NCBI RefSeq assembly: GCF_002028405.1
Contig: NZ_CP020046.1
Span: 2,294,001 to 2,358,000, forward strand
Reading direction: 5' to 3'
Length of the DNA: 64,000 nt
Origin: Thiomonas intermedia
GTDB taxonomy: Bacteria; Pseudomonadota; Gammaproteobacteria; Burkholderiales; Burkholderiaceae_C
Shown: positions 19,169-28,042 of the stretch, in pieces
Numbering within the stretch: the first letter of the stretch is position 1
Layout: every line of letters begins with the position of its first letter
Translations under genes and position numbers: made by a program
Notes under the pieces: model-generated
What the model saw: the letters and a program-made list of their open reading frames with translations, nothing else
Told to the model about the DNA's origin: nothing
The model's database searches: none

Positions 19169-19657
19169 TCAGCCCCTGGCGGGTGCCGAGGTGCGCGCGG
19201 GGTCGGCCCCGGCCTGGCCGTCTTCTTCGGGCCAGTCGCGGATATAGGCCTTGAGCATCTGGTTCTCGAAGTCCTGTTCGCGGACCACGGCCATGGCCAC
19301 GTCGTGGAAGGAAATCACGCCCAGCAGCGCGTCATTCTGCATCACCGGGATGTAGCGGGTGCCGCTGTCGAGCATGGTGCGGCGCAGGGTGTCCAGGGTG
19401 GTTTCCGGGCCGCAGACTTCGTAGTGCGTGTCCATGCGCTCGGACACGATATGACCGCCCAAGGCTCCTTCGCCTTCGGCCACGGCCTCCATCACTTCGG
19501 CAAACGTGAGCAGGCCGACGAGCTTGCCGTGCTCCATGACCACCAGCGAGCCGATGTCATGTTGCGCCATGGTCTGCACCGCCTGCAGCAGGCTGGCCTG
19601 GGGCGGCACGGTGAAGAGCACATGGCCCTTCACCCGCAAAATGTCGCTGACTTTCAT
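19169..19657 (-). CDS. CBS-domain pair protein
   Basis: A 162-residue protein consisting almost entirely of two CBS domains, one near residues 1-65 (VSDILRVKG ... GSLVVMEHGKLVGLLTF) and one near 75-145 (MDTHYEVCGPETTL ... RYIPVMQNDALLGVISFHDV). Such stand-alone pairs bind adenine nucleotides and act as energy or redox sensors, but their partners differ between species. The C-terminal tail is Ala/Pro rich. It stands alone, with a promoter-sized gap on its 5' side that it shares with the divergent hydrolase gene. Confidence 0.92.
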   Translation of the reverse strand: MKVSDILRVKGHVLFTVPPQASLLQAVQTMAQHDIGSLVVMEHGKLVGLLTFAEVMEAVAEGEGALGGHIVSERMDTHYEVCGPETTLDTLRRTMLDSGTRYIPVMQNDALLGVISFHDVAMAVVREQDFENQMLKAYIRDWPEEDGQAGADPARTSAPARG

Positions 19658-19772
19658 GGCGTTCTCCTCTGATTTTCAGTGGGTGAAATATAGTCAGTGC
19701 ATCCCGCACTCACCAGAGGTCATTCCCGCAGGTCGGGTGCGCCTCGGTTCACCTCCGGAATCACGCCTCGTC

Positions 19773-20546
19773 ATGTCTGCCCACCATCCCTCTTCGCTTC
19801 CCCTCATCTTGCTCCACGGGGCGGGGGGCGACGCCAGCGTCTGGGCGGCGCAGGCCGACTGGCTGACGGCGCGCGGCTGGCAGTGCCTGCCGCTGGAACT
19901 GCCCGCGCACGGCGCCACGCCGGCGCCGCCGCTCGGCAGCATCGAGCGCATGGCCGACTGGGTCTGGGCGCAGCTCGACGCCCGCCAGATCGGCCCGGTG
20001 GTGCTGGCGGGGCACAGCATGGGTTCGCTGATTGCGCTGCAGGCCGCCGGGCAGCGTCCCGGTCAGCTTCGGGGTCTGGCGCTGCTGGGCACGGCGTTTC
20101 CGATGCGCGTCTCGCCCCGGCTGCTGGCGCAGGCGGAGCAGGCCCCGGAGGAGGCGATCGCCAATGTGGTGCGGTGGTCGTACGCCCAGGCCGAGCCCCT
20201 CAGCCCCGCACCGGGATTCCAGTCGCCGCAGGCCTACCGCGAGTTGCTGCTGCGGCAGCAGACGCACTGGGCCGGGGGCAGCGTGCTGGCCACGGACCTG
20301 ACGGCCTGCGATCGCTATTCGGGCGGTGACGCCGCCGCGCGCTCCTGGGGCGGCCCCACCCTGTTTCTGCTCGGCGAGCACGACCGCATGACGCCTGCAG
20401 CCCAGGCCGACGACCTGCGCGCCGCCTTGCCGCGCCACCGCACGGTGCTGCTCGACTGTGGTCACAACCTCATGGCGGAGGCGCCGCACGCCGTGGCCCA
20501 TGCGCTGGCCGACTGGATGGAGCGCGAACTCGGCCTGGCCGGTTGA
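19773..20546 (+). CDS. Alpha/beta hydrolase
   Basis: A 257-residue hydrolase of the alpha/beta fold. LILLHGAGGDASVW forms the oxyanion region, the nucleophile elbow is GHSMGS, the acid lies in LLGEHDRMTP and the catalytic His in LDCGHNLMAEAPH. The substrate is not predictable. I use the ATG at 19773 (MSAHHPSSL), because the earlier in-frame ATG would place the start inside the divergent CBS gene. Its last 85 bases overlap the 3' end of the convergent DUF2917 gene. Confidence 0.88.
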   Translation: MSAHHPSSLPLILLHGAGGDASVWAAQADWLTARGWQCLPLELPAHGATPAPPLGSIERMADWVWAQLDARQIGPVVLAGHSMGSLIALQAAGQRPGQLRGLALLGTAFPMRVSPRLLAQAEQAPEEAIANVVRWSYAQAEPLSPAPGFQSPQAYRELLLRQQTHWAGGSVLATDLTACDRYSGGDAAARSWGGPTLFLLGEHDRMTPAAQADDLRAALPRHRTVLLDCGHNLMAEAPHAVAHALADWMERELGLAG

Positions 20547-20833
20547 GGGCGCGGGGCGGCGGCGTCGTTCAGACGCACCCGTGCCGTGCCCCGCCAGACG
20601 GTCATCACCACCCGGCCGCTGCCGCGCACCACATACGCCTCGCCGTCGCGCAGGAACACATCCTCGGGCTGGCCTTCCTCGGTGAGCCAGAGGCAAGGGT
20701 CGCTGCAGGGCGATGCCGGGGCGCGCGCCGATTCGATCCGCAGGCTTTGCCCGGCGGCGCGCCGCAGCGACAGCGAGTCGCCGAGTTGCAAATCAATCCA
20801 GTCACGCTGGATGGACACTTCGGTATGCCGCAT
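20462..20833 (-). CDS. DUF2917 domain protein
   Basis: A 123-residue protein. The central part (LQLGDSLSLRRAAGQSLRIES...CLWLTEEGQPEDVFLRDGEAYVVRGSGRVVMT) has the pattern of DUF2917, a small cupin-like domain common in Burkholderiales and of unknown function. I chose the ATG at 20833 (MRHTEVS) because GGAGAG lies a few bases upstream. The ATG at 20851 is a second choice. The gene is divergent from a LysR regulator, a recurrent pairing that suggests the regulator controls it. The C-terminal tail of about 30 residues is low-complexity and is encoded in the overlap with the convergent hydrolase gene, so it may not be functionally constrained. Confidence 0.78.
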   Translation of the reverse strand: MRHTEVSIQRDWIDLQLGDSLSLRRAAGQSLRIESARAPASPCSDPCLWLTEEGQPEDVFLRDGEAYVVRGSGRVVMTVWRGTARVRLNDAAAPRPQPARPSSRSIQSASAWATACGASAMRL

Positions 20834-20972
20834 GATGCTCTCCGTTAGCATGTGAAAAAGGCATGAAATAAGCCGGGGTTGAAAGGGCGGTGAGTCGTTT
20901 TTCGGCCTTTCATGAAGAGGAAGTTTAGGCAACAAGCCCCCTTGGAAAAAGCGCAAATAGGGAAGGTTCATC

Positions 20973-21989
20973 ATGCAAAAAAGCGATGATTCGGGCGCAC
21001 GGCCGCCAGGCCCCGCCGCGCGTGCCATACCGCGCAGCCGTCAGATCGACGCGGGGCATCTGCGCGGATTCGAAGCCGCGGCGCGTCTCGGAGGCTTTAC
21101 CGCCGCGGCGGACGCGCTGGCGCTGACCCAGTCGGCCCTCAGCCGTCAGATCCAGACGCTGGAGGCCCAGGTGGGCGTGCCGCTGTTCACCCGCGAGGGG
21201 CCGCGGGTGCGCCTGTCTCCCGCGGGCGAGCAGTTCGCCGCGGTGGTGCGGCAGGCGCTGCACCAGCTCGATACGGCGGTGGAAGGGCTGCGCGCCAGCC
21301 AGGGACGTCCCCGGGTGCAGATCACGACCTTTGCCTCGATGGCCAGCCAGTGGCTGATTCCCCGTCTGGGCGAATTCCAGGCCATCCATCCCGATATCGA
21401 CATTGCCGTCGAAACCTTCGACAACCTCAGCGACCTGGAAAGCGGCGGGCTGGACCTCGCCATCCGCCGCCTGCGCAGCGACAACCCGCTGGCCCAGGCG
21501 CCCGGCACCACGTTTCTCTTCGGCGAGGAGATCACCCCGGTCTGCAGCCCGGCGCTGGCGCAGAGCGGCCGGGCGCCTACTGGCCTGGAAGATCTGCCCC
21601 GCTGCGTCTGGATCGACGACGTGCGGGCGCATGGCGCGCCGCCCATCGCCCGCGCCAATATGCAGGCCCTGTCCTGGGGCGGCTGGTATGCGGGGCTGGG
21701 CCTGCCGCAGCCCGAACCGCAACGCTGGCTGCGGTTCAACTACACCTATCAGGTCATCCAGGCCGCGGTGGCGGGGCAGGGTGTGGCGATGGGGCAGATC
21801 GGCCTCATCCGCGACCTGCTGGCGGCGGGCACCCTGATCGCCCCGGTGGGGCGGCGCGTCGATGCCGGCTATGGCTATTACCTGGCCACCCGCGCCGGAT
21901 CGCCGCAGCGGCCCGAGGTCGCGGCCATGCTGGCCTGGCTGCAGCAGCAGTTCACCGCGTGGCGCGAGATCGATATCGGCGGCGGCTGA
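20973..21989 (+). CDS. LysR-family transcriptional regulator (GcvA-like)
   Basis: A 338-residue LysR regulator. The winged helix-turn-helix is at about residues 28-85 (FEAAARLGGFTAAADALALTQSALSRQI), followed by the linker helix and a periplasmic-binding-protein-like effector domain (ITTFASMASQWLIPRLGEF..., VAGQGVAMGQIGLI). The profile resembles GcvA-type members. It has an unusual N-terminal extension of about 25 residues rich in Pro/Arg. The gene diverges from the DUF2917 gene with about 140 bases between starts. LysR proteins usually act on the divergent neighbour, so DUF2917 is the likely target. The effector is unknown. Confidence 0.92.
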   Translation: MQKSDDSGARPPGPAARAIPRSRQIDAGHLRGFEAAARLGGFTAAADALALTQSALSRQIQTLEAQVGVPLFTREGPRVRLSPAGEQFAAVVRQALHQLDTAVEGLRASQGRPRVQITTFASMASQWLIPRLGEFQAIHPDIDIAVETFDNLSDLESGGLDLAIRRLRSDNPLAQAPGTTFLFGEEITPVCSPALAQSGRAPTGLEDLPRCVWIDDVRAHGAPPIARANMQALSWGGWYAGLGLPQPEPQRWLRFNYTYQVIQAAVAGQGVAMGQIGLIRDLLAAGTLIAPVGRRVDAGYGYYLATRAGSPQRPEVAAMLAWLQQQFTAWREIDIGGG

Positions 21990-22014
21990 CCTTTCCTGGC
22001 GCCGCCGCCAGGGC

Positions 22015-22947
22015 TCAATGGCCCGCGGGATGCAGGGGGTGGCGCAGGCGTTGGAGTGCGTGAAGCGAAAGGGCTTTGGCACCGTCGCGCCAGGTGCTGT
22101 CGCCCACCGGCTTGGGGTGCTTCAGCCCCAGACGGCGCAGCCGGGCATTGAACTGGTGCGCGGCGGTGTCGCGGTCGGAGTGGCGGGTGCGAAAGGTGAA
22201 CGCCAGCGAGACCGAGAGGTTGGAATGCGTCCACACCCGGTGCGGCGCAATGAAGGGATGGTGCACCCCCAGACCCGGCCGCAGCGAGAAGTGCAGGGCG
22301 CGCTCTTCGAACTCGGGTCTGTAGGGCGGGCGGGCGCCCTCGTAGGCCAGCAGCCGGTCTTTCTGCGCCGGGTCCATGATGAACGGGTCGGACGGGTCCC
22401 AGAGATCGACGGTCTTCTCCCCGCGAATCTGCAGCAGAAAGTTCATCTCCCGGTCCATGTGATACGGCGTGACGGCGCCCTGCGCCGAGATGAACACATA
22501 GGTCGAATACCAGGTGATGTGCGGGTCGAGCGGGTGGGTGTGCGCGGCGAGTTCCGCCAGCAGGCCTTCGATGTGGGGCCGGTACAGCGCGTCCTGCTCG
22601 GGGTTGTTGAGACAGACATAACCGTGCAGGGGCTCGAAATGCGCCAGCAGGTGTTCGAGCGTCAGGCCGTCGCCGGCGCGGGCGAAGGACGCGTCGAAAT
22701 CGGCATCGGGTGCGATGTCGCCGCGACGGAACTTCACCTGGCGCGCGGGCAGGCGGCGTGCCAGATCGAACAAGGCGTCGATGCCGAACATCGGGTGCTC
22801 GTTCAGGAGATGGTTCACCAGGAACGGGCGGCGGTTGTAATGCGCCTGCATCCGGCCGGCGTCGAACTGCAGCCAGTGCTCGGGGCTTTGTTGTCCGCGC
22901 TGCAGCAGGCGCGCGTACTGCTCGGAACCGACGTATTCACCCAGCAT
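22015..22947 (-). CDS. Cupin/JmjC-like Fe(II)-2-oxoglutarate oxygenase family protein
   Basis: A 310-residue protein with a JmjC/cupin_8-like core. The metal-binding pattern looks present: TPYHMDREMNFLLQIRGEK supplies His-x-Asp, and the distal His lies in APHRVWTHSN. WDPSDPFIMDP follows the first motif as in this group. Relatives hydroxylate protein or small-molecule substrates, but none is assigned here. A longer N-terminal region (about 1-130) has no recognisable domain. It stands alone: LysR converges on it, and mnmC follows after 179 bases that hold no gene. Confidence 0.75.
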   Translation of the reverse strand: MLGEYVGSEQYARLLQRGQQSPEHWLQFDAGRMQAHYNRRPFLVNHLLNEHPMFGIDALFDLARRLPARQVKFRRGDIAPDADFDASFARAGDGLTLEHLLAHFEPLHGYVCLNNPEQDALYRPHIEGLLAELAAHTHPLDPHITWYSTYVFISAQGAVTPYHMDREMNFLLQIRGEKTVDLWDPSDPFIMDPAQKDRLLAYEGARPPYRPEFEERALHFSLRPGLGVHHPFIAPHRVWTHSNLSVSLAFTFRTRHSDRDTAAHQFNARLRRLGLKHPKPVGDSTWRDGAKALSLHALQRLRHPLHPAGH

Positions 22948-23126
22948 GTTGGGCTCCAGGGAGAGTTTGGGATCCTTTCACACGGCACCCACCGTGGATT
23001 CGTCCCATTTGTTCAGTTCAATTTACAAACGCCGGGGCAGGCTGTCCATACGGGAGATCGCGCGTGCCCTCGACTTGTGGGGTGGGCCGGGGCGGGAAGT
23101 CGTCTCGAAGCTCAACGAGCGCTCGA

Positions 23127-25118
23127 TCAAGAGGCCGCGCCGTGCCGCAGTCGCCGCAAGGCCACGCGGGCCGGGTCGAGGGCATCGGCCAGATCGGTTT
23201 CGAGGGGCAGGGGCGTGCCTTCGAGCGTGGCGACCAGAAATTCGGCCAGCAGCGGTGCCAGGGTGAGCCCGCGCGATCCCAGGCCCGCGCACACGGCCAG
23301 ACCGGGCAGCCGGGGCAGTTCGTGCAATTGCTTGCCCGCGGCACGCTGCGGCTTGGCCCGCAGCGGCGCAAGGTCGGCCAGGGGGCCGCAATAGGGCAGG
23401 CGGTCTGTGCTGGCGGCGCGGACGCCGGCGAAGTGGCGCAGGGCGCCGACATGGTCCGGCCGAGGGGGCGAGGTGGTGAGCGCGCTCAGGCCCGCGCGGT
23501 TGTGCTGCCAGGCCTGTTCGGGCGTGAGGGACTGATCGTCGGTCTCGAAGGTGGCGCCGATCAGCAGCCAGTCGTGATGGGCGTCGACCTGGGCGGCTGG
23601 ATCGCCGGCGTCTTGCAGCAGGCGCGCCGCGGCTTCAGGCAGGCGCAGCACATAGCCGCTTCCCATCCACGGTTGGCTGAGATCCCGCAGCGCGGGCCAC
23701 AACCGCGCGGGCAGCGCCTGCGCCTGACCGCGCAGGGCACGCAAGGGCAGCCAGTCGGGGCCCGGAATCAGGCCGCTGGCGGCGAGCAGATGAGGGGTTT
23801 GCAGGGCGGTCGCCAGCACGATCTGCGGGGCGCGGGCCAGGCTGTGCCCCGCAGCGTCGAGCACGTTCCAGGACGCGCCGTCGTGCCGCAACCGGGCCAT
23901 CTGCACGCCGCAGCGCAGGGTGATCCGCGGCGACGCCAGCCAGGCCGCGCAGACCGCCTGATTGGCCAGGACGGCGCTGTCCACCTGCCATCCCGCTTCG
24001 GTCCATTGCGCCATCTCCGGGGGGAGTTGCACGGTGCGCCGCCAGTCCTGCATGCGCCGGGCTTCGGCGGCATCGGCCGGGGTGAGCGTGGCGGGGACGA
24101 ACTGCGCGAGGTCAGCCGCATCGGGCGGCAGGGCGCGGCGCAAGGCGGCCATGCCGGCGCGGGTGAGGCGCGAGAGCAGGTTGTCGTCCGCCGAGGGCTG
24201 CAGGTGAGCCAGGCCCGCGGGCATGGCCGAGCCGCCGCGGGCCGGATGCGCGCCGGCTTCGAGGACGTCGACCGTCCAGCCGCTGCGCGCCAGGGCGTGG
24301 GCGCAGGCGGCGCCGGCAAGCCCGGCGCCGATGACCACGGCGTGCCGGGGCAGGGCGGCGGGCCAAGGCGTGGGCAGGGTGTGGCGGGTGCGTTTCCAGA
24401 CCGGGTTGAACGTGGCCTGCAATCGTTGCTGCTTGCCGCCCCAGCCAGGCTGCAGGGCGAGCTCGAAACCGGCCTGGCTCAGTCCCTTTTGCACCGCATG
24501 GGCCACGGTGTAGCTGGCGGCGGGGGCGCCGGGCCGGGTCAACCGGGCCAGCGCGCGGAACAGTTCGGGCGTCCACAGGGCGGGGTTGCGCGCCGGGGCG
24601 AAGCCGTCGAGGTAGAGCGCGTCCGCCGCCAGCTTGAGCCGTGGCGCCAGATCGGTGGCGTCGCCGAAGGCCAGCAGCAGATGCACGCGGGCGTCGTCGA
24701 GCTCGATGCGGTGCAGGCCGCGCACGGGCGGGGGCCAATGCGCGGCGAGCTCGGCGGCGAGGGACTGCAGCTCGGGCGGCGCGTGTCGCAGCAGATCGGC
24801 GGCTCGCACCGGATGCAGCTCCAGACTGACGTAGTCGAGCCGCGCGCAGCGCACCGGGTCGGCGCGCCACGCCGCCCAGGTGGCCAGAAAATTCACCCCC
24901 AGGCCGAAGCCGGTTTCCAGGATGGTGAACTGATCGCGGCCGGCCCAGCGCGCGGGCGAGTCGAGCAGGCCGCAGCCCTGCAGATACACGGCGCGCGCCT
25001 GCCCGAGGGCACCGGCGCGGCTGGCGTAGACGTCGCCGTAGCGGGCGCTGGCAAGCTGGCCGCTGGCGTCGGGCGCGAGATCGGCTTCGTCCAGAAGCGG
25101 GCTGGAGGGCGGCTTCAA
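23127..25118 (-). CDS. mnmC: Bifunctional tRNA 5-methylaminomethyl-2-thiouridine synthase MnmC
   Basis: A 663-residue two-domain enzyme that completes mnm5s2U34 in tRNAs for Lys, Glu and Gln. The N-terminal methyltransferase domain (about 1-240) has the SAM motif ILETGFGLGVNFLATW and the LYLDGFAPARNPALWTPELF block. The C-terminal FAD oxidoreductase domain (about 255-650) starts with the dinucleotide turn HAVVIGAGLAGAACAHALARSGW and ends with the GLGSRGLTLAPLLAE segment. Both halves look intact, so it should carry out demodification of cmnm5 and the subsequent methylation. It follows the 5-formyl-THF cyclo-ligase gene by 18 bases. The two tRNA-Lys genes in this window are expected substrates. 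Confidence 0.96.
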   Translation of the reverse strand: MKPPSSPLLDEADLAPDASGQLASARYGDVYASRAGALGQARAVYLQGCGLLDSPARWAGRDQFTILETGFGLGVNFLATWAAWRADPVRCARLDYVSLELHPVRAADLLRHAPPELQSLAAELAAHWPPPVRGLHRIELDDARVHLLLAFGDATDLAPRLKLAADALYLDGFAPARNPALWTPELFRALARLTRPGAPAASYTVAHAVQKGLSQAGFELALQPGWGGKQQRLQATFNPVWKRTRHTLPTPWPAALPRHAVVIGAGLAGAACAHALARSGWTVDVLEAGAHPARGGSAMPAGLAHLQPSADDNLLSRLTRAGMAALRRALPPDAADLAQFVPATLTPADAAEARRMQDWRRTVQLPPEMAQWTEAGWQVDSAVLANQAVCAAWLASPRITLRCGVQMARLRHDGASWNVLDAAGHSLARAPQIVLATALQTPHLLAASGLIPGPDWLPLRALRGQAQALPARLWPALRDLSQPWMGSGYVLRLPEAAARLLQDAGDPAAQVDAHHDWLLIGATFETDDQSLTPEQAWQHNRAGLSALTTSPPRPDHVGALRHFAGVRAASTDRLPYCGPLADLAPLRAKPQRAAGKQLHELPRLPGLAVCAGLGSRGLTLAPLLAEFLVATLEGTPLPLETDLADALDPARVALRRLRHGAAS

Positions 25119-25136
25119 GCGGCGTGCAACAGGCGT

Positions 25137-25757
25137 TCAGTCGACCAGGGTGAGCGAGAGCGCGTCCAGGCCGTATAGGCCGTCTTCGGTCAGCACCAGA
25201 TCCATGAGCTGGTCGTGGGGCTGCATGTCGAGCTGATGCAGCTCGCAACAGGCGTAGCTCAGGCCCACGGTGTAGACCTCTTCGCGGCCGGCGAGGTAGC
25301 GGTCGTAATAGCCGCCGCCGTAGCCCAGGCGCAGCCCGACGTCGGCGAAGCCCACGCAGGGCACGAGCAGGGTGGTGGGGCTGAGGGCGGCCTGGCCCGT
25401 CGGCTCGGCAATGCCGTAGGGGCCGGGCTGCAGCGGTTCGCCGGGCGCCCAGGCGATGAAGGTCATGGCCTTGGTCGCCTCTTGGACCCGGGGCAGGGCG
25501 AGGGTGCATTCGGGATGCGCGGCCCGCCACTTCGCCAGGGTGGGCAGCGGGTCGAATTCCCCGCGCGTGGCGCAGTAGGCGCCGAGCGTTTCGGGCTCCA
25601 GGGCGTCGAGCACCTGCAGCAGACGCTCGGCCAGTTCGGCGTCGCGTCGCTCCCGGTCGGTCAGCGCCTGGCGCCTGGTGATCAGTTCGCGTCGCAGATC
25701 GGCCCTCAAATGCTGAGGTTGTTCTGGGGACAATGGGTCGTACAGGGGCGGGTTCAC
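25137..25757 (-). CDS. 5-formyltetrahydrofolate cyclo-ligase
   Basis: A protein of about 206 residues that converts 5-formyl-THF to 5,10-methenyl-THF with ATP. The N-terminal LRADLRRELITRRQAL helix, the LALPRVQ segment and the glycine-rich LGYGGGYYDRYLA motif that binds ATP-Mg are characteristic. There is no ATG at the expected N-terminus. The GTG at 25757 is the best candidate, and TTG codons slightly downstream are alternatives. The start lies only 15 bases from the start of the divergent slt gene, so at least one promoter must lie inside the neighbouring gene. mnmC follows on the same strand. Confidence 0.88.
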   Translation of the reverse strand: MNPPLYDPLSPEQPQHLRADLRRELITRRQALTDRERRDAELAERLLQVLDALEPETLGAYCATRGEFDPLPTLAKWRAAHPECTLALPRVQEATKAMTFIAWAPGEPLQPGPYGIAEPTGQAALSPTTLLVPCVGFADVGLRLGYGGGYYDRYLAGREEVYTVGLSYACCELHQLDMQPHDQLMDLVLTEDGLYGLDALSLTLVD

Positions 25758-25772
25758 GGTAAGCTGCGTCCT

Positions 25773-27869
25773 ATGAGGATCGATGGGTTGTTGCCGCTTA
25801 TTTTGCGCCGCTCCGGCAGCTTGGGGCTGGTCTTGGGTTTGAGTCTGTTGGCGCCGCTGGCGCGGGCGCAGGCGGCGCCCATCACCGCCAGCGGCGCGGC
25901 CCCTGCGGTGCAGGCCAGTGCGAGCGCGGCGCCGGTGGTCATGCCGGCGATGCCGGTCATTCCAGTCGATCAGGCGCAGCTGCTGCTCGCCGCGCAGAAG
26001 GCCGCGCAGCGGGGCGACCCGCAGCCCGCACTCGACGCCTTGCCGCAACTCAGGGGCACCCTGCTCGAACCCTGGGTGGCCTACTGGGCGATCAAGCCCA
26101 CCCTCAACGAAGCCACGCAGCAGGACTTCGAGGCCTTCGCCCGCGCCCATCCGCACACCTATGTGCTCGACCGCCTGCGCAACGACTGGCTGCTCGAACT
26201 GGGCAAGCGCGAAGACTGGGCCGATTTCAACCGCGTGTATCCGCACTTCATCATGCGCGACGATCCGCAGGTGCAGTGCTATGACCTTCAGAGCCAGTAC
26301 GTCACCGCGCATGCCGACGTGACGGCGCAGGTCTTCAAGCTGTGGATGGACCAGCGTTACGGCGGCGCCGGCTGCAACAGTGCGGCCACCGCCCTGCTGA
26401 AAGACGGCGCCATGCCGCGCGACATGCTGTGGCAGCGCATGCGGCGGTTCTACGACGACGGCCGTGCCAAGCAGGCGCGCGATCTGCTTGCGCCCTTCCT
26501 GCCCGCCGGCAGTTGGCGCATTCTGGCCCAGACCGATACCGATGCGGTGCGCTATGTCCTCGATGTGGTGCGCAGAGGGCCGTCGGCCGCCATCGCCAAC
26601 GCCGATCAGCGTCAATACCTGATGCTGGCGTTGCTGAGCATGGCGCGGCAAGACCCGGGCCAGGCCGCGCGGCTGCTGCAGGACAACTTCTCCGCACTGC
26701 CCGCTCCAGACCGCGCCCAGCTCTGGGGTCGCATCGGTCTGTCCGCCGCGCTCAATCTGCAACCGGAAGCGGCCAGCTGGTTCGCCCGCATGGGTCAGGC
26801 CGACCCGACTTACCTGCCTTCGCCCACGGTGCTGGAGTGGCAGGCCCGCGCTGCCCTGCGGGTGCAGAACTGGGCCCTGGTGCGCAAGGCCACCCGCACC
26901 TTGATCGACCAGGGCGACCAAGACCCGGCCTGGCCCTACTGGCACGCCCGCGCGCTCGAAAAGCTGGGTCACCCCATCGAAGGCCGGGCGCTGCTGGCCG
27001 AGGTGGCCAACCCCTGGGATTTCTACGGCCAGCTCGCCACCGACGCGCTGGGCATGAAGATCAGCCTGCCGCCCTCGCTGCCGCCAGCGCCGCTGGCCGC
27101 CGTGGCGCAGCAGGCGTTGCGCCCGGGTTTGCAGCGCTCGCTGGCGCTGTTCAGCATCGACCTGCGCTTTGATGCGGTGCGCGAATGGAACTTCTCGCTG
27201 CGCGGGCTGGATGATCGCCAGATGCAGGCCGCCGCCGAGCTGGCCTGCCAGCAGCAGCTCTGGGATCGCTGCATCAACACCAGCGAACGGGTGAAGGGCG
27301 GGGTGGACATCGCCCAGCGCTACGCCATGCCGTATCGCGAGGCCATCGGCAACGCCTCCAGGGCCGAAGACGTGAACGAGGCCTTCCTCTACGGCCTGAT
27401 CCGCCAGGAGTCGCGCTTCATCGCCAACATCAAGTCGTGGGTCGGTGCTTCGGGGCTGATGCAGCTCATGCCGGCGACCGCCAAACTGGTGGCCCGCAAG
27501 ATCGGCCTTGCCGGTTACAGCCACGACCAGATCGCCGACGTGGGAGTGAATGTGCAACTCGGCAGCGCCTATCTGGGCGGCTTGCTGCAGCAGTTCAACG
27601 GCTCCGAGGCGCTGGCCGCCGCGGGTTACAACGCCGGGCCGGGGCGGCCCCTGCGCTGGCGCAATATGGGCCTGCCCGATCAGCCGCTGCTGCCCGGCGC
27701 CGTCTTTGCCGAGAACATCCCCATCGCCGAAACCCGCGACTACGTGAAGCGCGTGCTGGCCAATGCCACGGTGTACGCGGCCATCCTCAGCGGCAAGCCG
27801 CAGTCGCTCAAGGCGCGTCTGGGCGATGTCGGTTCGTCGGACGCCATGCTGGCCAGCAATCAACCCTGA
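25773..27869 (+). CDS. slt: Soluble lytic murein transglycosylase (Slt70-like)
   Basis: A 698-residue periplasmic enzyme that cleaves peptidoglycan glycan strands with anhydro-ring formation. A signal peptide (about 1-34, ending ARAQA) is followed by a long superhelical alpha domain (LPQLRGTLLEPWVAYW ... repeats of Ala-rich helices). The lysozyme-like catalytic domain has the Glu at residue 546 (GLIRQESRF). SWVGASGLMQLMPATA and YNAGPGRPLRW are the family 1A motifs. I use the ATG at 25773 (MRIDGLLP), because the longer frame reads backwards through the folate gene and gives no signal peptide. A family A repeat follows the stop. Confidence 0.95.
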   Translation: MRIDGLLPLILRRSGSLGLVLGLSLLAPLARAQAAPITASGAAPAVQASASAAPVVMPAMPVIPVDQAQLLLAAQKAAQRGDPQPALDALPQLRGTLLEPWVAYWAIKPTLNEATQQDFEAFARAHPHTYVLDRLRNDWLLELGKREDWADFNRVYPHFIMRDDPQVQCYDLQSQYVTAHADVTAQVFKLWMDQRYGGAGCNSAATALLKDGAMPRDMLWQRMRRFYDDGRAKQARDLLAPFLPAGSWRILAQTDTDAVRYVLDVVRRGPSAAIANADQRQYLMLALLSMARQDPGQAARLLQDNFSALPAPDRAQLWGRIGLSAALNLQPEAASWFARMGQADPTYLPSPTVLEWQARAALRVQNWALVRKATRTLIDQGDQDPAWPYWHARALEKLGHPIEGRALLAEVANPWDFYGQLATDALGMKISLPPSLPPAPLAAVAQQALRPGLQRSLALFSIDLRFDAVREWNFSLRGLDDRQMQAAAELACQQQLWDRCINTSERVKGGVDIAQRYAMPYREAIGNASRAEDVNEAFLYGLIRQESRFIANIKSWVGASGLMQLMPATAKLVARKIGLAGYSHDQIADVGVNVQLGSAYLGGLLQQFNGSEALAAAGYNAGPGRPLRWRNMGLPDQPLLPGAVFAENIPIAETRDYVKRVLANATVYAAILSGKPQSLKARLGDVGSSDAMLASNQP

Positions 27870-27892
27870 GCCCGGCTTTGGTGCCATCTGAG

Positions 27893-27967
27893 CGGCCCCA
27901 GGGTCGGCTCGCCGACCCGCCCCCCGTGGGGGTCAAGGAAACTTGGGGCGGCCCGGCGTTTCCTTGA
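27893..27967. repeat. Family A dispersed palindromic repeat downstream of slt
   Basis: Three stacked palindromes occupy the gap after slt: GGGTCGGC/GCCGACCC (27901-27918), CCCCCGTGGGGG (27921-27932) and arms TCAAGGAAAC/GTTTCCTTGA around a GGGCGGCCCGGC core (27933-27967). The last, read on the minus strand, matches the core AACGCCGGGCCG(C/T)CCCAAGTT of the element at 12751. It may terminate slt transcription. Confidence 0.8.
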
Positions 27968-28042
27968 GAGCGGCCACGAAACAACATGGACTGAGGCGGC
28001 TTCTGGCACACTTGGCGTTGTCCCGATCTTCCAGGAACTCTC

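Noticed and set aside
22710-25178. An 822-codon plus-strand frame antisense to mnmC
   Set aside because: Arg/Gly/Gln-rich mirror translation. Both MnmC domains are intact on the minus strand.
25758-27887. Extension of the folate cyclo-ligase frame upstream to a 916-residue protein
   Set aside because: The extra 710 residues are antisense to slt and have no family pattern. The cyclo-ligase homology begins near the GTG at 25757.
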